NCBI RefSeq assembly: GCF_965223285.1
Contig: NZ_OZ244997.1
Coordinates: 4,526,001-4,590,000 of the forward strand
From: Leptofilum sp965223285
GTDB lineage: Bacteria; Chloroflexota; Anaerolineae; Promineifilales; Promineifilaceae
Reading direction: 5' to 3'
DNA: 64,000 nt
The position numbers were made by a program, and so were the translations under genes. The notes beneath the pieces are model-generated. The model was not told the DNA's origin. It saw only the letters and a list, made by a program, of their open reading frames with translations, and did not search any database. Positions 49,608 to 61,295 of the stretch are shown here, piece by piece; within the stretch, counting starts at the first letter, position 1; every line of letters begins with the position of its first letter.

Positions 49608-52600
49608 ATGACTTCACCAGCAGGGAATGCAACCAATTTGATAATCAACGGCCGTTACCATCTCCACGAAAAATTAGGCCAGGGCGGCATGGGTGCTGTC
49701 TACAAGGCCACTGACCGGTTGTCGGGTGAGATTGTTGCCCTGAAGCAGGTGACAAACCTGGTGGAACAGGCGGCGAAGGATACGGCCGTTTCCGCAGACG
49801 ATCTACGTCTGGCTCTGGCCCATGAATTCCAAACCCTGGCCGGGCTGCGCCATCCCCACATTATTAGCGTGTTGGACTACGGTTTTGACGCCGAGCGGCA
49901 GCCCTTCTTCACCATGACCTACCTGTCAGAATCACAGACGATTTTGGCAGCCGCACAAGACCAACCCCTTGACGACAAAATCAAGCTCATTGAGCAGCTG
50001 TTGCAAGCTCTGGCTTACCTGCACCGTCGTGGGGTGCTGCATCGAGACTTGAAGCCAGAAAATGTGCTGGTACAAGACCACACCGTGCGGCTGCTGGACT
50101 TTGGCCTAGCCGCCAGCGAGCAAATTGGCAGCAGTGCCTCGACCGGCACGCCGCTGTACATGGCACCCGAACTGTACGAGGGTGGGTCATACAGCGAAGC
50201 AGCCGATCTTTATGCCGCTGGCGTGTTGTTTTACCAACTGCTCACGGGTGAGCATCCCTTTGCCCCCTTTGATTTCGCCTTTTTGGATCGGGTGGTGGAG
50301 GAAGAGCCAGATTGGAGTGAGATCGAGGAGCGGTTACGGCCGTTCCTTAGCCAACTCCTCGCGAAGGAGCCCGCCGACCGCTTTGCTTCAGCCAATGTTG
50401 CCCTGACTGCGCTGGCCGAAGCCCTAAACCAACCGCCGCCCGCAGATACCCACGCCATCCGTGAGAGCTACCTACAAGCGGCCAAATTTGTAGGGCGGGA
50501 AGCCGAAATGGCCCAGCTAACCGAGGCACTGGAACAAGCCGCCGCTGGCAACGGCTCCGCCTGGGTGATTGGTGGCGAAAGCGGCGTGGGCAAGACGCGC
50601 CTCATTAACGAGCTGCGCACCCAGGCACTGGTAGCAGGCTTCCAGGTACTGCGTGGCCAAACGTCCGAAGATGGTGGCTTGCCCTACGTAGCGTGGCGCG
50701 AACCAGCGCGCCAACTGGTGGCCACACTGCCGATAATTGACGATTTGACGGCGAGCATCCTGCTGCCGCTGGTGCCCGACATGGCACAACTTCTTGGTCG
50801 TGAAGTTGAACCCGCACCGGAGCTAAAAGAGGATGCGGCTCAGACACGATTGTTTACAACAATTGCACGTCTTTTTTGGCGGGCAGAACGGCCGTTGCTC
50901 CTCATCCTGGAAGATTTGCACATGGCAGAAGCTAGTCTGCTACCGCTGCCCTTTTTGACACGGCTCATCCGGAACTACTCATTACTCATCCTGGGCAGCT
51001 ACCGCAGCGACGAACGGCCAAACCTCCCCAGTGAACTGCCTGAGATGACTCATCTGCCCCTGGCGCGATTATCGCCAGAAGCGATGGCCGACTTGAGCGT
51101 CGCCATGCTCGGTGAGGGCGGGCGTGACGAGGAGATACAAGCTCTGCTCCAGCGGGAGACCGAAGGCAATGCCTTCTTTGCAGTCGAAGTGGTGCGGGCC
51201 TTGGCCGACGAGGCCGGACGGCTGGGCGATATTGGACAGATGCAACTGCCGGAGACGCTGTTGCCGAATGGCATTCAGGACATCGTGCAGCGGCGGGTTG
51301 GTAGATTACCGGATGAGGCAAAGCAGCTTCTGGTGAAAACGGCCGTTGCCGGACGTGAGCTGGAACTGCCTCTGATTCAACAGTTAGCCAATGGAATCGA
51401 CGTGAAAAATTGGTGGCTGCCGCTGTGTGCTGATGCAGCCGTGCTGGAAGTACACGATAATGGCTGGCGGTTCAGCCATGGCAAGATACGGGATGGCTTG
51501 CTGGCCGAATTGCCATCAGAGAGATTGAGAGGCTATTATCGACTAGTAGCTCAGGCCGTAGAGAACATTTACCCTGATGATGCCAATCAGGCTGTGCGGC
51601 TGACACATTATTGGGGGCGAGCGGGCGACAAAGACCGAGAACGCCAATTTGCTTATCTGGCAGGAAAACAAGCAGTCGATCAATTTGCCAACGCAGAAGC
51701 GGTCAATTATTTAAATCGCGCCTTGGCTTTGACCTCAGATGATGATCTATCTGGACAATATGAGATCCAGTTGATGCTAGAAGCCGCGTATCACCTGTTA
51801 GGACAGCGGGAGAAGCAGGCGACAATAATCGATAAGCTGGAAAAAATAGCTGATGCTCTGGCAGAGCCAGAGAAACAAGTAGAGATCTTTTTGCGTCACG
51901 CCCAATACAACGCCCATATGAACCAATTTCCGGCGGCGATTGCTGCTGCTCAACGGGTAATTGCCTTTCCTCAAGCTATGGAGAAGGATCATGCGTCAGC
52001 TTACTATACTTGGGGTTGGGCATTGTCTCGTTTAGGCGATTGGGATGAGGCGCAATCCTTGTTGCGCCAAAGTTTGATCATTAGTCGAGAGATAGGCGAT
52101 AAAAAAAGTGAAGTTAGCTCCTTGCTAGCTATGGGTGCCGTTGCTGTATCGCTGGGAGATATTGAAGAGGCGCAACAGTTCTTTACAGTTTCTTTGAAAG
52201 CTAGTAAGGAGACAGGTAGCCAGGCATTTGTCTCGGTTCCGCTAAACAATTTAGGTTACATTGCCGGGGAACGAGGGGAGTTTGAGCAGGCTAACCAATA
52301 CCTGGAAGCCAGCTTGGCTAATAGCCTGGAAGTAGGTGATCAATACAATGAAGCAACGATTCGGTATAACTTGGGTGACATCGCTTTTAGGCGGGAGGAT
52401 TTTGTCAATGCCGAACTGCATTTGGCGGCAAGTTTAGCGAAAGGGCGTGAAATAAAATTTCTTGAAGTAGAAAGATACTCCTTGCATAAATTAGGTATCG
52501 TTGCTTATTTGCAAGGCAAATACTCAGAGGCTAGCACCTATTACCAACAGGCGCTCGCCTTATGTCAAAAATTAAACCAGCCTCATTTTATGGTGGAAGA

Positions 52601-54287
52601 ATGGGCTGGACTGGCACAAGTGGCGGTCGCTCAAGGGGAAGAGGCAACCACGTATCTGGATGATGTAATGAATTACATTGCCCAAGAACCGCAACTGGAA
52701 GGTGCAGAACATCCCTTTTTAGTGTTTCTACAGGCTTATCAATGCTTGGAGGCCAGCGATGACGATCGAGCGACCACCTTACTGGCTCAAGCCTCCCAAC
52801 TATTACAGGAACGGGCGGCCAAGATAAAAGATGAGAAAAGCCGGCATAGTTTTTTAGAAAATGTGGCAGAGAATCGGGAAATTTTACGACTTTATGAGGA
52901 GATGAAGGAAGATACGGCCGTTTCCAACACACTTCAACCCACCAAACCAGCCCGAAGCGAAGAAGAAATTATCGAACAATATCTATTTCCAGATGAGGCT
53001 GAGGATGAGCCAGCGCCAAAGCTACGCGGCGAGGCATTGCTGACGCATTTGCTAGCCGTCAGTCGCTACATGGCTGCTATGCGCTCCGTTGCGCCGCTGC
53101 TCTCCTACGCCATGTATGAGGTATTGCAGCTTGTGGGCGCCGAGCAGGGCTACATTGTACTCATTAACGACGATGGCTCACTCGATTTCCGCGTGCGCCA
53201 GTTAGCCGACGGCACGCAGATTCAATCCGATGCCGATACCATCAGCCGCTCTGTCCTGGACGAAGTTCTACGCACTCAGGAATCATTAGTGGTGCGCAAC
53301 GCGCTGCTCGATCCGCGCTTTGGTGAAGCCCACAGCGTGATGGCTATGCAGCTTCGTTCTATCATGTGTGCGCCGCTCATCACGCAGGATCGCATTATTG
53401 GGGCCATTTACGTGGAGAATCGCTCTAAAAGCGGCCGTTTCTCAGATGAAGATTTAGCACCCCTGGAATTTTTCAGCAATCAAGCGGCCGTTGCCATTGA
53501 AAACGCCAATCTCAACGAAAATCTGGAAAATCTGGTCGCCGAACGCACTTGGGAGCTGGCCGAGGCCAAGGAGGTTGCCGAAGCAGCCAACGAAGCCAAA
53601 ACACAGTTCCTCTCCAATATGTCCCATGAGCTGCGCACGCCACTCAACGCCATTCTCAACTTCACCGGTTTTGTGCAAGATGGCCTATATGGAGGGGTTA
53701 ACGAGGAACAAAAGACTGCCTTGCAGCAAGCCCTGGACAGCGGTGAACATTTATTGAGTCTGATCAATGATATTTTGGATTTGAACAAGGTTGAGGCGGG
53801 CATGACGCGACTCATCTTTGAACCAATTGACCTGAACAAAACGATGCAACACGCTGTTTCCACCGCAAAAGGGCTTATTAAAGACCAGCCCATTGAGCTG
53901 GTTGTGGACATTGCCGAAAATCTGCCCACGATTCAGGCAGACAGGCGACGCCTCCGGCAAATTTTGCTAAATATCTTGTCTAACGCCGCCAAATATACAG
54001 AGCAAGGCACCATCACCATTTGCGCCCGGCAATTAGTGGCTGAGAAGAGCGTCGAGATTGTGGTAAAAGACAGTGGCGTAGGCATCGTAGCTGAAGATCA
54101 TCATTTGGTGTTTGAGGCGTATGGCCAAGCCAGAGCCAACGTGAGCAATGTGGTTAGCACCGGCTTGGGGATGGCTATCACCCACGAGCTGGTTGCCCTG
54201 CATGGCGGGCGTATCTGGTTTGAAAGTGAGCCAGGGTTAGGTACAACGTTCTATGTACATTTGCCCGTCACGCAGGATAATGAATAG
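49608..54287 (+). CDS. Giant Ser/Thr kinase - AAA ATPase - TPR - GAF - histidine kinase hybrid
   Basis: A 1559-residue cytoplasmic sensor. Residues about 15-270 are a PknB-like kinase: GQGGMGAVYKATD, VALKQV, HRDLKPENVLV near 145 and LLDFGLA. About 290-700 is a signal-transducing ATPase, with REAEMAQLTEALEQ and P-loop GGESGVGKTRLINEL near 324. About 710-1080 holds TPR-type helical repeats. About 1140-1310 is a GAF domain. HisKA has FLSNMSHELRTPLNAILNF (His near 1341). The HATPase has NILSNAAKYTEQG, VVKDSGVGI and STGLGMAITHELV. It thus combines Ser/Thr and His kinases in one chain. No membrane segment is seen. The next gene starts at the base after its stop. Confidence 0.95.
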   Translation: MTSPAGNATNLIINGRYHLHEKLGQGGMGAVYKATDRLSGEIVALKQVTNLVEQAAKDTAVSADDLRLALAHEFQTLAGLRHPHIISVLDYGFDAERQPFFTMTYLSESQTILAAAQDQPLDDKIKLIEQLLQALAYLHRRGVLHRDLKPENVLVQDHTVRLLDFGLAASEQIGSSASTGTPLYMAPELYEGGSYSEAADLYAAGVLFYQLLTGEHPFAPFDFAFLDRVVEEEPDWSEIEERLRPFLSQLLAKEPADRFASANVALTALAEALNQPPPADTHAIRESYLQAAKFVGREAEMAQLTEALEQAAAGNGSAWVIGGESGVGKTRLINELRTQALVAGFQVLRGQTSEDGGLPYVAWREPARQLVATLPIIDDLTASILLPLVPDMAQLLGREVEPAPELKEDAAQTRLFTTIARLFWRAERPLLLILEDLHMAEASLLPLPFLTRLIRNYSLLILGSYRSDERPNLPSELPEMTHLPLARLSPEAMADLSVAMLGEGGRDEEIQALLQRETEGNAFFAVEVVRALADEAGRLGDIGQMQLPETLLPNGIQDIVQRRVGRLPDEAKQLLVKTAVAGRELELPLIQQLANGIDVKNWWLPLCADAAVLEVHDNGWRFSHGKIRDGLLAELPSERLRGYYRLVAQAVENIYPDDANQAVRLTHYWGRAGDKDRERQFAYLAGKQAVDQFANAEAVNYLNRALALTSDDDLSGQYEIQLMLEAAYHLLGQREKQATIIDKLEKIADALAEPEKQVEIFLRHAQYNAHMNQFPAAIAAAQRVIAFPQAMEKDHASAYYTWGWALSRLGDWDEAQSLLRQSLIISREIGDKKSEVSSLLAMGAVAVSLGDIEEAQQFFTVSLKASKETGSQAFVSVPLNNLGYIAGERGEFEQANQYLEASLANSLEVGDQYNEATIRYNLGDIAFRREDFVNAELHLAASLAKGREIKFLEVERYSLHKLGIVAYLQGKYSEASTYYQQALALCQKLNQPHFMVEEWAGLAQVAVAQGEEATTYLDDVMNYIAQEPQLEGAEHPFLVFLQAYQCLEASDDDRATTLLAQASQLLQERAAKIKDEKSRHSFLENVAENREILRLYEEMKEDTAVSNTLQPTKPARSEEEIIEQYLFPDEAEDEPAPKLRGEALLTHLLAVSRYMAAMRSVAPLLSYAMYEVLQLVGAEQGYIVLINDDGSLDFRVRQLADGTQIQSDADTISRSVLDEVLRTQESLVVRNALLDPRFGEAHSVMAMQLRSIMCAPLITQDRIIGAIYVENRSKSGRFSDEDLAPLEFFSNQAAVAIENANLNENLENLVAERTWELAEAKEVAEAANEAKTQFLSNMSHELRTPLNAILNFTGFVQDGLYGGVNEEQKTALQQALDSGEHLLSLINDILDLNKVEAGMTRLIFEPIDLNKTMQHAVSTAKGLIKDQPIELVVDIAENLPTIQADRRRLRQILLNILSNAAKYTEQGTITICARQLVAEKSVEIVVKDSGVGIVAEDHHLVFEAYGQARANVSNVVSTGLGMAITHELVALHGGRIWFESEPGLGTTFYVHLPVTQDNE

Positions 54288-54701
54288 ATGCACAATTTGG
54301 CGGAAAAATCGTTTTTAATTTTCGATGATGATCCCAAAACGCGAGATATTCTGGACATCATGTTGCGCCAAATGTTGCAGAGTCGCTCCGTTGCTTTAAG
54401 GGAGAGTAGTGCTCAACTAGATGAGCAGCTTAGCCAACTTAATTTTGTGCCGGATGTAGTGTTTTTAGATGTGGTTATACGGCCGTTTGACGGGTACAAT
54501 ATTTTGCACAAATTGCTGCAAACACCCTTGTTCCATGCTACCAAAATTGTTGCGGTAACGGCCAAAGTGATGCCAAATGATATAGAAAAAATGCGACAAG
54601 CCGGGTTTCACGGACTCATTAGCAAACCCATTATCCGCCAAGTGTTTCCAGAACTGGTACAGCGCATTTTAGCTGGAGAATCAGTTTGGTATATTGCCTG
54701 A
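54288..54701 (+). CDS. Single-domain response regulator
   Basis: A 137-residue REC domain without an output domain. The acidic pair is in FLIFDDDPKTRDIL, the phospho-acceptor Asp in VVFLDVVIRPFDG, Thr in VAVTAKVMPND and Lys in HGLISKPIIRQ. It starts at the base following the upstream kinase stop, so it is co-translated and is the likely immediate phosphate acceptor. It probably works as a phosphate shuttle or through protein contacts. Confidence 0.93.
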   Translation: MHNLAEKSFLIFDDDPKTRDILDIMLRQMLQSRSVALRESSAQLDEQLSQLNFVPDVVFLDVVIRPFDGYNILHKLLQTPLFHATKIVAVTAKVMPNDIEKMRQAGFHGLISKPIIRQVFPELVQRILAGESVWYIA

Positions 54702-54736
54702 ATGATCCAGGCTGCTCCAGAAATAGGCTATTTACA

Positions 54737-55138
54737 ATGTCATTAAAAGGAAAAAACATCTTCTTACTAGAAGATGACCCCATCAACTACTCTGTCATTC
54801 TCACAATTTTGCGCCAGCACGGGGCCATCATTACCCATGATCATTGGGGAGACACCACCCTCAGCCGACTGAAAAACCACCCATTTCCACTCGATTTAAT
54901 ATTGCTTGATTTGATGTTGCCAGGGCAGGCCTCTGGGTATGATGTGTACGACGCCATCCGCGAGATGCCTGAACTGGATGGTGTCCCTGTTGTGGCTGTT
55001 TCGGCCGCTGACCCAGATGTAGAAATACCCAAAGCCAGAGAGAAAGGGTTTCACGGCTTTATTAGTAAACCCATCAACCGACGTCACTTCCCGGACCAGC
55101 TCATCGAAATATTGGCAGGTGAAACCTACTGGGGATAG
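54737..55138 (+). CDS. Single-domain response regulator
   Basis: A 133-residue REC domain starting MSLKGKNIFLLEDDPINYSV. The phospho-acceptor Asp is in DLILLDLMLPGQASG, Ser in VVAVSAADPDVEIP and Lys in HGFISKPINRRHF. It has no output domain. ATG 54737 is chosen; the open frame overlaps the previous gene by a few bases but that part is not REC-like. The C-terminal HxLGFISKPI...FP...IL.GE.YW pattern is shared with the preceding regulator, so the two are duplicates. The hybrid kinase starts three bases after its stop. Confidence 0.92.
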   Translation: MSLKGKNIFLLEDDPINYSVILTILRQHGAIITHDHWGDTTLSRLKNHPFPLDLILLDLMLPGQASGYDVYDAIREMPELDGVPVVAVSAADPDVEIPKAREKGFHGFISKPINRRHFPDQLIEILAGETYWG

Positions 55139-55141
55139 ATT

Positions 55142-57292
<2,151 letters not shown>

Positions 57293-57453
57293 CCTCCCCA
57301 AAGCGACGCTTTGGCCCCCTTTTTAACCGGCAAATCGCCGAAGATTGGTCAGAAACCGCCACGTTGGCTGCACTCAGTGCCGAGGTATGAAGATGAGGCG
57401 GCGTACTGGTGGGCATTCTCTCAATGCCGTAGGATCAGCTTTTGGCGGAGATA

Positions 57454-57490
57454 AAAAAGCCCACCCAGGAAATGTCCTCGGTGGGCTTTT
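57454..57490. terminator. Bidirectional terminator between convergent genes
   Basis: AAAAAAGCCCACC pairs with GGTGGGCTTTT across CAGGAAATGTCCTC, with A and T tracts on the two sides. It serves both the signalling operon and the nuclease gene. Confidence 0.92.
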
Positions 57491-57512
57491 ATTTTGTTTG
57501 GGGATGCGTGGA

Positions 57513-60500
57513 TTACGGCCGTTCTACAAACAGCCCATCCATCGCTTCACCACCAAAACCATTGGCAGAGCCGTCCCAGAACAGCGAGAAGGAGCAGGCC
57601 GTGTTGCTGCCAGTGGTGGGTGAGCCACAGGCAAAGATGTCCGCACCGTCGCCAGAAACGCCAGCTACGCCAAAACTGCCCAGCGTGGTTGCATAGATGT
57701 CACCATTCGCCTCATCTTGCCAAATACCCCACACATCTTCCGAACTGGAGCCATCTAATCCCACGTCAGAGCCGTCAAATTCCAGGCTCCAACTGCCGCT
57801 GGTATTGCTGCCCAGGCTGGTCGGGCTAAAGCGCAGAATATCTTCATCCCGGCCGCCGCTTACCCCAGGGACATTGACATTGCCAGAGGTGCTGATGAGC
57901 AAATCCCCGGAAGCAGTGACAAAAATGCCGTCAACATCTTCGCCGCCACGGGTTAGGTCAACATCTGAGCCATCGAAGTACATTTCAAAGCTGCCAGCAG
58001 TCGTGTTGCCCAACATTGTGGGGACAAAACGTACAATGTCAGAATCATCCACGGAGCCGACATCGGGGATAGTGGTGGCTCCCACAAAGCTAAGCAGGAT
58101 AGAACCATCATCCAGCAGATGAAAGGCGTCTACGTCACGTGCGCCAGCCCCGCTGAGACCCACATCAGAGCCATCGAAATATTTACTCCATGTCCCAGTT
58201 GCCTCATCAAACGCCAAGATATCCTCATCCGCAAACGAGACGCCACCCACACTGCCTCCACTCGATGAACTGACATAGAGCACATCACCGGAAGGTGGTG
58301 GGGAGGTTGGTGTTGGCGTTGGTGGAATTGGCGTGTTCGTTGCCGTTGGTAGTGGCGTATTGGTCGCCGTTGGCAGTGGTGTATTGGTGACCGTTGGCAA
58401 TGGCGTGTTGGTTGCCGTTGGCAGTGGCGTATTGGTCACTGTCGGCAGCGGTGTGTTGGTAGCTGTTGGCAATGGCGTATTGGTCGCTGTCGGCGTGATA
58501 GGGGTTGGTGTGGGGGGCGTTCCACCCAAATCTAGCCCAATGACTACTGGATCGTGGTCAGAAGAGCGGTACGCATCGGCACTGTAGTAAAGCGAAATCT
58601 GGTTAGCTGTTTTGAACTCTTCATTGTAATCCAACGCACGCGGCTCATCCGAATTGATGTGCCAGGTGGTGACGCCGCTCACCTGTGAAGTTAAGCTGGC
58701 ACTGGAGAGCGCGTAATCTAGCGTGCCGTACTGCCCCTGGAAGACGTAGGAGTATGCATTAGACAAGCTGTTGCCCAAATCCGTGTAGCCAGCGTTGGTG
58801 ATGGCAGTGATGGGGTCTTCCATAGCGTAGGCATTCAGATCGCCCACAATGAGGAAATCGCTGTCGCCGCTGCTGGTGGGGTCTGTGGCCAGCCAGTTAA
58901 CCAGGGCGGTGGCGGCGTTGGTGCGGGTGACGTTGCAGTTGCCTTGCCCATCGCCCAAATCAGGGTCGCCCACGTCTGTACAGGTGGAGCCTTTGGATTT
59001 GAAATGGTTCACGACAATGGTGAACGTTTCACCACTGCCGTTTTGGCTGAAGGTTTGGGCTAGAGCCGGGCGGTTTTTGGTGTCCAGGAAGAGCGGATCG
59101 ACTGACGAGTCTAGAATTGCGGCCGCGCCACTGGGGGTGACAGATGCCGGTTTGTAAATGAAGCCAACGGCAATTTCATCGGTGCCAATTTGGCTGACGC
59201 CGGGATTGATGAAGGCGTAGGTGCCGGGTGCGGTGGCGGCGTTGAGGCCGTTGACCAAATCCTGGATGGCACTTTGGCTGCCGTAACCGTCGTTTTCAAT
59301 CTCGATGAGGCCAACTATGTCGGCGTCGATGGCGGCCAGGGCGGCGATGATTTTGTCCCGCTGCCGATTGAACTCAGACAGGCTGTCGGCTCCGCGTGAG
59401 GTGGGGAAGCCACCGCCGCTGCCGTTGCCGTTGAAGTAGTTGAGGACGTTGAAGCTAGCCACGCGCAGACTGCCGCCAACGGCCGTTGGTGCAGCCGTTC
59501 TTGGATTGCTATCTACAAAGTTGATGGTGCCTACTGGTTGCAGTCGGTAGGTGTCGAAACGTTGGTCAAGAACGGCCGTTAGGCCAGTTACCGTTGCCCC
59601 ACCGCGTAAAGGATTAGCCGCACTCAGTTCAGGAGCGGGGTAGATGACCGGGTCTTTGTTTTGCGCCCCGTTGGCATCATCCAGCAAAATGCGGCTGAGG
59701 TCGTTTTGAGTTTGTAGGGCATTGGCGGCTGCGCCGGGTGTGGTCACTTGCGTGGGGTTAAAGAGACGGCTCAGCGATAAATCGACGTTGCCATATCGTG
59801 CCAAATTGTACGTTTCCGTGACGTCTAGCGTTTGTGGGAAGGTGACCAGCATCCCTTCGTATGGCTCCAAATCGGTGAGTGCCGTGAGGGGAAGGGTGAT
59901 GGTGGCTGGCGTTACGCTGGCCCCGCTGCTGCAGACGGTTACGGTGGTGAGTGTGGTCATCTCTGTGAGGAATGCGCCGCTACCTGCTGTCGATTCAAAC
60001 TCGGTGACGGTACCTTGCAGCCGGACTACATCGCCCAGAGCGACATCGACGCCAAAGCCGTTGTCGTACACGAAGACACCTTCGGAGGTAGCGGCATTGC
60101 CGTCAGCGTCAGCATCTTCTTCTTGTAGGTAGAAACCTGCCAGTTCATTGACCGTATCCTGGTAATCACCAACAACCACGCCCTCGATGATGACATCGGC
60201 AACGCCGTTGAGCGGGCTGCTGCTGCCGCTGCCCTGCACGGCACTGATGAGGGTGGCATTGTCGCCACAGTTGCCAAAACCACCGGAGACAGTGCTAAAG
60301 TTGAAGACGTAATCGCTGACCATGTTGTCTAGCGTGCCGTCCTGGTCGGTGACTTGATTGGCAAAGACGGTAACGGTGCAGGTTTCCCCCGCAACGAAAT
60401 CGGTCGAGGGGTTGACTGTGTAGCTTTGGGGGCCGCCGGTGGTAACGGCCGTTACCATCCCACTCGTTGTACAGCTAACATTCACCCAGCTACCGCCTAG

Positions 60501-61205
60501 CGTGACCGCTTCATTGAAGTTGACAGTGATGTCGGCATTCAAGGCAACGTTGGGTGCGCCGTTCACAGGGGAGGTGCTTACCACAGATGGCGGACCATCG
60601 CCGCAATTGGCGGTGTGGCTACCCAACCCGGTGAAAGTATCTTGCGGCAAACCAATCCATTCAACTGCGGGAACAAAGGCATCAGCTTCATTGCTGTCGC
60701 CGCCGCAAACAGTATCCATCCGCTGCATGGTATTGTTTTGGGTGGAGGTGTCGCCACTGCCCCACTGGCTGCCTGGGTCGAAGCCCAATTGACCAATGAC
60801 ATCAATGATAGTTGTGTTTTGGCGCAAAATGATGGTGTCGTCCCCGTTAAAAAAGGAGCTTGAAGAGATAAGGTCGGCTTCGTTGAGGATGGTAGCGACG
60901 GCATCATTGTCAGCCACTACATACACGTCTCCATCCGCCACCGTGCCCGTTAAGGGGATAGTGGTAAGGGGTGAGGTGTTGCCGTTGAAGTAGAACTCCA
61001 ATTGGTAGCTGTTGGTGCTGAGGTCAACGGCCGTTCCCGTGCCGTTATAGATTTCAATTGCTTTGTTGTTGGAGGAGCCTTCAACGTATTCGGAGATAAA
61101 AAGTGAGGTTGCTACGGCCTGTGCAGGCGCGGGGTTAATTAAAAAGGGAAACGAAAAAAGTGTAGTCAAGAGTAGAAGTCGAACTAAAAGTCGTTTGCCA
61201 CGCAT
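57513..61205 (-). CDS. Secreted ExeM/NucH-type endonuclease with LTD, Ig-like and C-terminal repeat domains
   Basis: A 1230-residue exported nuclease. The signal peptide is MRGKRLLVRLLLLTTLFSFP to about residue 30. A lamin-tail domain follows (LFISEYVEGSSNNKAIEIYN), then an Ig-like domain (SPVNGAPNVALNADITVNFN) and an OB-like segment. The endonuclease/exonuclease/phosphatase domain has VGLIEIENDGYGS, VNHFKSKGSTC, LIVGDLNAYAMEDP and YRSSDHDPVVIGLDL. A stalk of seven PLPTATNT-type units follows. Four about 55-residue repeats of FDGSDVGL...EDVDGI...VPGVSG type end the protein. The nuclease sites are intact. A likely role is extracellular DNA turnover and phosphate or nucleoside scavenging. Confidence 0.93.
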   Translation of the reverse strand: MRGKRLLVRLLLLTTLFSFPFLINPAPAQAVATSLFISEYVEGSSNNKAIEIYNGTGTAVDLSTNSYQLEFYFNGNTSPLTTIPLTGTVADGDVYVVADNDAVATILNEADLISSSSFFNGDDTIILRQNTTIIDVIGQLGFDPGSQWGSGDTSTQNNTMQRMDTVCGGDSNEADAFVPAVEWIGLPQDTFTGLGSHTANCGDGPPSVVSTSPVNGAPNVALNADITVNFNEAVTLGGSWVNVSCTTSGMVTAVTTGGPQSYTVNPSTDFVAGETCTVTVFANQVTDQDGTLDNMVSDYVFNFSTVSGGFGNCGDNATLISAVQGSGSSSPLNGVADVIIEGVVVGDYQDTVNELAGFYLQEEDADADGNAATSEGVFVYDNGFGVDVALGDVVRLQGTVTEFESTAGSGAFLTEMTTLTTVTVCSSGASVTPATITLPLTALTDLEPYEGMLVTFPQTLDVTETYNLARYGNVDLSLSRLFNPTQVTTPGAAANALQTQNDLSRILLDDANGAQNKDPVIYPAPELSAANPLRGGATVTGLTAVLDQRFDTYRLQPVGTINFVDSNPRTAAPTAVGGSLRVASFNVLNYFNGNGSGGGFPTSRGADSLSEFNRQRDKIIAALAAIDADIVGLIEIENDGYGSQSAIQDLVNGLNAATAPGTYAFINPGVSQIGTDEIAVGFIYKPASVTPSGAAAILDSSVDPLFLDTKNRPALAQTFSQNGSGETFTIVVNHFKSKGSTCTDVGDPDLGDGQGNCNVTRTNAATALVNWLATDPTSSGDSDFLIVGDLNAYAMEDPITAITNAGYTDLGNSLSNAYSYVFQGQYGTLDYALSSASLTSQVSGVTTWHINSDEPRALDYNEEFKTANQISLYYSADAYRSSDHDPVVIGLDLGGTPPTPTPITPTATNTPLPTATNTPLPTVTNTPLPTATNTPLPTVTNTPLPTATNTPLPTATNTPIPPTPTPTSPPPSGDVLYVSSSSGGSVGGVSFADEDILAFDEATGTWSKYFDGSDVGLSGAGARDVDAFHLLDDGSILLSFVGATTIPDVGSVDDSDIVRFVPTMLGNTTAGSFEMYFDGSDVDLTRGGEDVDGIFVTASGDLLISTSGNVNVPGVSGGRDEDILRFSPTSLGSNTSGSWSLEFDGSDVGLDGSSSEDVWGIWQDEANGDIYATTLGSFGVAGVSGDGADIFACGSPTTGSNTACSFSLFWDGSANGFGGEAMDGLFVERP
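58330..58500. repeat. 24-base tandem repeat in the nuclease gene
   Basis: About seven copies of a 24-base unit (GTTGGCAGTGGCGTATTGGT plus four bases) encode PLPTATNT or PLPTVTNT. Two alternating versions of the unit are present, indicating expansion by duplication of a pair. It forms a flexible Thr/Pro stalk. Confidence 0.9.
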
Positions 61206-61295
61206 ATTTATTTTCTCCAGAGGTGGGAGTTGTTGTGGTTGATAAGCTGGGGATTTATATAAGATGTTGTCTGATGAGACAAGTTGTTTGAGTGG

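Noticed and set aside
58330..58500. Regular 24-base repeats resembling a CRISPR array
   Set aside because: The units are contiguous without spacers and translate to PLPTATNT in the nuclease gene.
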